The notes beneath the pieces are model-generated. The model was not told the origin of the DNA. It made no database searches and saw nothing but the letters and a program-made list of their open reading frames with translations. From Coprinellus micaceus (Eukaryota > Basidiomycota > Agaricomycetes > Agaricales > Psathyrellaceae): a stretch of DNA of 64,000 bases. Where the stretch lies: the NCBI GenBank assembly GCA_951394405.1, contig OX596339.1, positions 3,968,001 through 4,032,000 on the forward strand. Direction: 5' to 3'. The position numbers and the translations under genes were made by a program. Of the stretch, positions 57,000 to 64,000 are shown in pieces. Every line of letters begins with the position of its first letter. Position 1 is the stretch's first letter.

Positions 57000-59526
57000 G
57001 CTGGCAATCAAGGTGCGAATTTGCTGATGTGGAAAACGCGAGCCTCAGTAAGCCATAGCGTTTATGAGAGTGAGTAGCGGGTTAGGGAACGGCAGGAGAT
57101 GTAGTGGGGGGAGGGAGGAAGAAAGCGGGGTACACCCCACGTTTAACCGCCTATTTACCTCCCTCGAAGGCCCCAAATTCCAATCCTGTTGAATAGGCTT
57201 TCGGTGGGGGTTTTCACATTCTTGGGGATCCATATCGGGCCATTTACGACCTATTTGCCGGAACGCCAGCTGAAGCATTGCAATACCACTCGCCCGCCGG
57301 CATCTACGACGGGATACGTAGCCTGTTCAGGATCCTCTGGCGTGGACTGTGAGGATGGGAGGAGCAGAGTGAGTGGTTGAGGGACGCTCAATCGGTTGTT
57401 TTTGGACGGCTGTGGAGCGGCGCTCCCGTCGATGAGGCATTTACTTCATTTATTTAGACCCATGACCTTCCTCGTGGGGATGTCCATAGCGCCCGACGAA
57501 CAGATGAGAAACGAATCAAGTAGACTCTACCTGGGCTTTCCCGGGAGCAACGATTCTGAGGGAGGTGTTCCGACTGGAGTGGAGTCTCGAGGGCAAATCG
57601 GAACGACATTCTTGCGTGAAGATCATCGAACGAAGACTACGGAAATCGAGGCAGCACGTCGAGGCGCGGACTCAGAACTACGGCGTGAAACCTGCCCAAA
57701 GGAACAAGTGGAGGCAGAGCCGCAGGCTCCACGTCAAAGCGAACTCCTTTGTAGTCCTCCATCCAGCTATACAGAATGCGGACTGTACCAAGTAACGTAA
57801 ATCACACCCGCATCTCCCTCATACCATCGCACAATACTCGACGCGTCCCTCGACAGGAAGGATGAATCGAAGATTGTAAACTGGCTAACGAAGACGTTGG
57901 CGAGGACTTTCGCTCGCACCTCGTCGTTCGGGAAAGCGACGAACGAAGGTCAGAGGTTGCTATCCGAAACCGCCGAAGGTTCGACTCACATGCGCTGAGA
58001 GGAAGCGGGCACCTATGACTGACGCCTGAGAGTCGCCCCGTGTTAGAAGGCAAGGCTTGTCGAGAATTTGAGTCTATACACAAGACTGGACTAGCAAGGA
58101 TAGCATACGCACACCTATGACTTCGTACTTCCATCGGAGATCTTCCTCCTCCGCGTGACCTATGGATCGAGATTCCGATTCGGACGCCACTTCGAATGGC
58201 GCACTGTAACTACGCACCCCTGCCCGACTACTCAAAGTCATTCATATTCGGATACCGGTAGAAGCGACAGGGACGAACAGGCATAACGGCGGTGTTTGGG
58301 TGATTCGGCGAGTCCGCAGGCTGGCCGTTCAGGAATGCAGCGGAATTCGATGGTTGCATGTCCATCCCTTTAGATAGGCGAGACAGGGGGACCATGATCG
58401 CACCAACATGACCCCGAAGGTCGTAGGACGACAAGGATGAGATACGTGGTACAAGCGAGAGGGCCATCGAGGACTTTGGCGTGCATTCAAGACCTGGATC
58501 CTAGTCATTGGATGTTTCTCGGAACAGGAACGCCAGAGCGAGCGAACTGTAACTCACTTGGTATCCCCCCGACATCACCCAACTACCCCCTTTGTCTGTC
58601 CACCCTTCCCAAACGCGTGCCCGGCGAGCCGCCGTTCGTAGTCAAAGGATATAGTGTAGCCCGTTGGGGAGCACACCGGTTCGGGGTACGTGGCTAGGGC
58701 CTTCGTCTCTGGAGTGGTTGGATACATCGTGGGCGGGGTCCGAGGTAGTCAAGGTCGGCGCGTAGACCCACGTCTACACGGGGACAGATAGCATCGACTG
58801 GATACGTAGGTGACGCGGCATCTACACCGCGAGGTTGTGTCCAAAGAGACTCATTTACGCATACGTCAGGCTTCTGAATCAAGCCCCGGCTCGGGGTTGG
58901 CGAGGCGAATTCCTTTGTGGGACAGAGGGCAAGGATCTCCAGTGCACGGCATCCAGAGACGAATGGCTATTCCGTTGACGCGTGGATGGTTCATACTGTA
59001 CTCAATCTCTTGAGTGTGGATATGCTTTCGGTGGTGTGAATGGGTCGGAAACGGTCGACTGGGAGATGCGTGAGGTCTGACGAGCGGGTGAGGAGTTGCA
59101 GAGGAGTGCGGTGGGTGGGTACTGAAAGATTAATTTTACTCCCGGGGTATCTATCAGCCGTTTTATACACTCGTGGACTGAAGATCTCGAGGGCCTACTC
59201 GTCGTTGGGGCACGGTAAGCAGGTGCTGTGATCAGTAAAGGACAATCATGCGGGGAATCCGTGGTTGGGACTGCCTTCCGGAGACAAAGGAAATCGTTGA
59301 TTCCGTGAACGGCTGGGATGTCGAATGCATTCGCGGCGATTACACAAGGGTTCAGGAACTTGAGCTCACGCTTATAACGGATAGAGAACGAATGAGATCA
59401 TTGGTCAGTTCACGTCGCTGAACTCAACTGCGTTTGTGCGATCTGCGACTGTCGGTGGGATAGGTCGGGGACTTACAGCTCAGGGAGAATGGAACTCGGA
59501 AGGGGCAAAAATGATGTGGAAGAACC
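57000..59526. other. No intact gene; weak coding hints
   Basis: On the minus strand a possible exon at 58563-58640 reads WEGWTDKGGSWVMSGGYQ and ends at a GTGAGT. Another frame, 58228-58467, reads LRGHVGAIMVPLSRL. They may belong to a further decayed F-box/propeller gene. I could not join them. Confidence 0.25.
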
Positions 59527-59532
59527 AAAAAA
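59527..59532 (-). terminator. Pol III terminator (T6)
   Basis: Six T on the minus strand, about 10 nt beyond the 3' end of the tRNA gene. Confidence 0.7.
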
Positions 59533-59542
59533 GAACTCGGCG

Positions 59543-59626
59543 AGGTCCTACCAGGGATCGAACCTGGGTCTCGAGAAGGTTCTGAAAGGTCAGAATCTCG
59601 AGTGATAACCACTACACTATAGAACC
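59543..59626 (-). tRNA. tRNA-Gln (anticodon CTG) with a 12 nt intron
   Basis: The minus strand folds as acceptor GGTTCTA/TAGGACC, D-arm GTG...CAC, anticodon stem CGAGA/TCTCG, T-arm CCAGG-TTCGATC-CCTGG, discriminator T. The anticodon loop is TT-CTG-A, interrupted after position 37 by CCTTTCAGAACC. The intron's TTCAGAA can pair with the anticodon region TTCTGA, as nuclear tRNA splicing requires. A box (TAGTGTAGTGG) and B box (GGTTCGATCCC) are good. CCA is not encoded, as expected in eukaryotes. Confidence 0.93.
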
Positions 59627-60899
59627 GTATCTTCCGCCGTTGTCCACGCTTCCTCGTTCGGTTTGTCCCCCCTCCGCTCCCCACCGCCTCACCCGCCTTC
59701 CATGTACTGGGTGTCTCGCACACTTGCTCTCATTCGTATGTAAACCTTCACCCACCGCTCTATCAATGAGCGCGTAAGTTGATACATTATCCCTTGTTCC
59801 GTGCAGCACCCCGAAACGATTCATCGTCGAGAAAACAGTTTTGCCGCTTCGCAGCTATCTCACACATCCCCATTCCTACAACCCCCACCCTTCACCACAG
59901 TACCTCGTCCACTATCGAGTCACGATAGCTTAACGCGAGTGCATCTCGATGCAGCCATGCATCCGTCTCTCCTACGGCAGACCCATCCAAGCTCGCTGCT
60001 CCCCTCTTGACCTGCAGCCTTCGCTCGCAAGGACTGGCAACTTCCACTCGCACACCCACATCGTTAACCGAACGCTATAATCGTCCTCGTCAGTCATAAG
60101 GTCGACTGAATCGACGGCGTTCTGGACCTGAACGTCAGAGAAGTGAAATTGATTGATATGATATAACACGTAGTGGTATGAGTTCAGTCTAAATTGGAAG
60201 AAAGGAATTGCGAGACCAAGGTGAAGCGAGTACGCGTATCTCGTGCTTTCTACATGGACCCCGGTAGTGCCTGCACTCGTCTCACACCGAGAACGGTCTC
60301 TTCTCGATCGGGAGTGTCTAAGACGGGGAGTGAGGAGCAAGCTACAAGAAAAAAAGGAACACGGGGTATCGACGAAAATGCCCCATAAGACCGAGCAGGT
60401 TGGAGTACATGTGCGAACGCACGCGGTCGCTCGCGTACTCCCTCACTCAAAACCGGTGAATCACATCCCAGGGTCTTGCAGACGCTGTCGCCATGGGATA
60501 ACGTACTCAGCAGGAATATTAGCGGAAAAAAGTGGCGATCAGGGAGTTTATCCATCGAGAGGTGAGAGTCCGTCTGAATCACACGAAGGAGGAAAATCAC
60601 GCTGAGAATCGCGTCGATAGTTATCCCCCGATAGTCGACCAAGAAGGATCTAGTAGCAGACCGAACGAGTCACCGTAGGGGATAGCGGGCATACTTAAGA
60701 AGTCTCATAGAGGTAACGCAAAGTCAACGTCGAAAGTGAATCGTCAGAGTGACGGGATCGGCGGACACACTTACGAACCCGCCAGTCCCCCCACGGATCT
60801 TCGGATCCCACCGCTCCAGGTACAACCATACATGTCCTCACCCTTCCACCCTGAACGTCAAACGCCTTGATTCCAAGCATCCCGACTTCAAAACCGTTG
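59627..60899. other. No gene recognised
   Basis: Short open frames on both strands. The sequence grades into the repeat field that follows. Confidence 0.35.
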
Positions 60900-63800
60900 T
60901 GAATCGGGTGTTCGGAAGAACTGATGGAGTACGGGGCGAGCTCAACATGGAGGGAGGACGAGCGTTGGACGCACGACATACAATATACTAACATACCAAA
61001 TCGACGAGCCTTTCGATAACGAATCAAGGAGTAACGAGAGATTAGACGGGGAGGGAGGAGAGATCTGGTGCTGAACACCGGGTGCACGTAGAAGGATGGA
61101 GAGGGGGATACGTGGAATCACACTCCCTTGAAGTGATCGAAGACTCGGAAGCATTCCGATCCCGAGGATCGTCGGAGAACGGGAAGAAGGGTGTTGACTC
61201 CCAGGAGAGTCGGAGAACGGGAGGAGCGTTCGACGCCGAGTGGACGTTGGAAACCTGTTTTGAATGCGGGACAGAGAGCTCAAGCGGTGAACACAGAGTG
61301 GAAATTTGGGACGTCGATGGAGATAGGAATCGAAATCGATACAATACCCGACATACGAACGCAAGCAGACGGTCAATCCCTCCAATACCGTCTCACACAA
61401 CAACATCCCACCCTACCGAGTCGATATTCTCAACGAGACGCTCGAATGGAATCGAGGGAGTGGAGAGCGGTTCGGGAAGAGAGGGAGATACGGTCGTTGC
61501 GGGGTAGGAGGTGTTTATCGGGCGGTGGGCGAAGGGTGGACGTCGAGAGGTGCGGAGAGACGGGGAAAGACAGTGAGAATATCGAGAGATCGAGGGACAG
61601 TCAGAGATAGAGAGAGTATCGAAGAATCGAAAGGTAGATAGATAGATAGAGCATTATCTCGAGACGGCGAGGGTATAGAAGAATAATCGAGAACCACACG
61701 AACGTCCACGCACATCACTCCCGCAACCGGAACCACCTTCCGCGGCGTCTGGAGAGGCTTCAGAAAGCGAGGGGAGGGATGAGGTCGAGCCTTGAACGCA
61801 GAGTCCGATTGTGACATCGACAGTGGGAGAAAGAGATGTCGGGATGGTTGAACCCACGCACTTGCCCATTTCCTCCTGCACGCCAGAGCTCCTCATACCA
61901 TTCGTATCGACTCAATCGTCTCAATGAGACGTTCTAACGGGGACGAGGGAGTGAAGAGCGTCTGGAAATGTGGGGGAGACCGAGAATGTGGGTTCAACCC
62001 GTGCTGCGCTTTAGAGAGCAGTCAGGCCTCGAATTCAGATCGAGGTCCCGAAAAGGCGAGTAGAATCCAAAGTGGTGCGAACGCACCCGGCCAAGCACTC
62101 TTCAGACTGGCACACCGTGTCCCATCGTGCGGCTGCGATTTTCCATGAGTGCCACGTCGCAGCAGGGACCCGGAGGGGAGCCATCATAGAAGAGAGGGAT
62201 GGCGGAGGTGGGTACTACCGATTGCAAGATGTTCAGTGTAGGGGAGGTCGGTGAGGATACCGAGTCGTCCGCGCTGTAGGTCGGGGGATCGATCGGAAGT
62301 CGTGGGTGATGTGTGGTGGTCGAGATACCCGATCGTCGAAGGCGAAGGTCAAAAAGGAAGGAGGAACGACTCGACGCCAGGGAGTCTATGTAGTTGTTGT
62401 CGTCGGACAGAGCGCCAAGAGTCGAAGCGATATCGATCAGGCAGAGCAGAGGCGCGTCGGACCCACCCAATGAGTCAACGCAGGTGTCGGCGGGAGTGGT
62501 TCACGCAAGGCGTTGAGAGTCGAGCACAGTGTTGAGACGAGCGAGGGAGGTGGAAGAATCCTCAGTTGGCCCCCACTCCCTCCCTTCAATCAATTCGCGC
62601 TGATCCCAACGTACCGATTCAGAACGTCTCAGCGAGACGTTTGAGCAGAGACGAGGGGAGAAAGGGTTTTGGCGGGGAGGGAAAGAGTCGTCGATGCAGA
62701 GTGAGAGGTGTTGATCGAGAGTCGAGAGATGTAGGAATGTCGTCAGATATCGACCACAGACCGAACACCAAGAAATCGAGAGAGGATCGATGACAACCGC
62801 AGAAACGCACCCCTATAATCCCTCTCTTCGCAACGGAGCACCCATAGATTCCCTCCCATCAGGACGAGCACGCCCCAGGATCCCGAGTCGAGCGCCTCGA
62901 CGGCACGTCCGAACGGGAACGAGACTGATATCGAGAGGGAGATCGAGAAGAGAGAAAACAAAGTTGATATCGGAAACCGGGTACAGAAGAGAGAGAAAGG
63001 GAGAATCGATACATATACATCTGCACGCACGTACGAACGAACGGGCTCGCCACTCCCTTCCTCGTCCGAGTCTCAGTTCCAAGTGTACAGCCTCTGCCGC
63101 TCGCTCAACGGCGCGAGCGGCCGTAAGGGGGGAGAACCGGCGTCGAGAGATCAGCATTCTGAAGTGTCGGTGTTGAGTGAACGACGGGAGAAAACCACGA
63201 TCGATCCGCAAACGCGCGCAGCTGGAAATTCCCTCGAACCACCACCCGTCCAATCACACCGTACCAAGTCGATCGCGTCAACGAGACGTCCCGAACGAGG
63301 GCGAGGGAGTAGAGCGGTCACAGAAAGGAGGGAGTGTTGGTCTGTGCAGAGTAGGAGGCGTCAATCGAGCGGCGGATCTATGGTGAAAGCCCAGGGATCG
63401 ATACAGAAAATTTGAGATACAGAGAGAGCATCGAGGAATTGAGGAGATCGATGGCGTCGCGGAGAGACGGAGAGAAACAGAGAGGTGGGATGGGAAACTG
63501 AGAACCTCGCGAAGGCCCGCGTACATCCCTCTCATATCGGGGATGCCAGATCACAGCGCCTCGCGATCCCCGCTCGTTGGCGAGTTCGATGGTACGACGG
63601 TGAGTGGAGGCACCGTTCGATGGGAGGGATGAGGGTGTCGAGGGGCGTCGATGTTGGCGGAGAAAGCGAAGTCGATACACTGCACCAACCCGCGCACTCT
63701 CACATTCCTCCCCGTCTTCGACATCCGTACCCCATTTGCACCGACTCGATCGTTTCAATGGAACGGTGGGACGGGAACGAGGGAGTCATGAGTCGTTGGA

Positions 63801-64000
63801 ACGGGGAGGGGTGCGGCGTTGAGACGAGGGAGAGAGGTCGCCCAGATCTGTCATCGCGTCGAGATGGAGAATAGATAGAGAACAGATAGAGATATAACAG
63901 CGATAAACGCACGCACGAACGCGCTCGCCACTCCCTCCAATTCCTTATCTCCCGATCCCAAGCGTACGACGTCCAATCACATCGATCGACGGTGGGGACG
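60900..64000. repeat. Field of diverged repeat copies (right block)
   Basis: The same core as at 43-46.9 kb recurs near 61405, 61900, 62600, 62880, 63265 and 63730, with GATCGAGCG and GTCGAGAGAT pieces after many copies. It runs to the window end, so its full length is unknown. The many overlapping open frames here follow the repeat and its purine bias rather than genes. Confidence 0.6.

Noticed and set aside
1..64000. CRISPR arrays, bacterial operons, rRNA genes
   Set aside because: No regularly spaced identical repeats and no rRNA-like conserved stretches were seen. Intron-rich genes show the DNA is eukaryotic.

Overview
This window looks like nuclear DNA of a filamentous basidiomycete, most likely an agaricomycete. 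The evidence is dense 40-65 nt GT-AG introns with CTAAC/CTGAC-like branch sites, and families typical of that group: long-type unspecific peroxygenases (UPO), a DUF6534 membrane protein, a fungal rhodopsin-domain membrane protein, a secreted berberine-bridge-like FAD oxidase, and decaying F-box genes. No species can be named from the sequence. All gene models were spliced by hand from visible splice sites and reading frames.

Layout. 0-14 kb is the most gene-rich part: a decaying F-box/propeller-type gene (333-1720, minus), a DUF6534 membrane protein (3566-5170, plus), a rhodopsin-domain membrane protein (5956-7242, minus), a secreted FAD oxidase (7940-10100, minus), and a second F-box/propeller-type gene with one in-frame TGA (12157-13895, plus). 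14-24 kb is gene-poor. It holds a small secreted Cys-rich protein (19583-20107), a small zinc-finger-like protein (22913-23419), and a short array of hairpin-bearing repeats (16.2-16.56 kb).

24.5-35.3 kb and 47-52.8 kb carry three copies of one roughly 5-6 kb module. Copies A and B lie head to tail and copy C is inverted about 11 kb away. Each module has a UPO gene facing away from a second gene that resembles an RBR (RNF216/TRIAD3-like) E3 ubiquitin ligase, across about 2.1 kb. All three UPO copies are open with identical exon lengths. All three partner genes are frameshifted or truncated. One UPO copy has a GC instead of a GT donor.

36-39.2 kb is a cluster of small mobile elements: a 1.3 kb element with 235 bp terminal inverted repeats, two TA-target MITEs that share one TA, and a lone LTR just upstream of a 5'-incomplete F-box/LRR-like gene (to 41184). 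A further 677 bp inverted-repeat element with 8 bp target duplications lies at 53.3-53.9 kb. About 43-46.9 kb and 60.9-64 kb are filled with diverged copies of the same repeat. A tRNA-Gln(CUG) with a 12 nt intron sits at 59.5-59.6 kb.

Read together, the window suggests expansion of an extracellular oxidative function (three UPOs and a secreted FAD oxidase) by segmental duplication inside a transposon-rich, decaying region.
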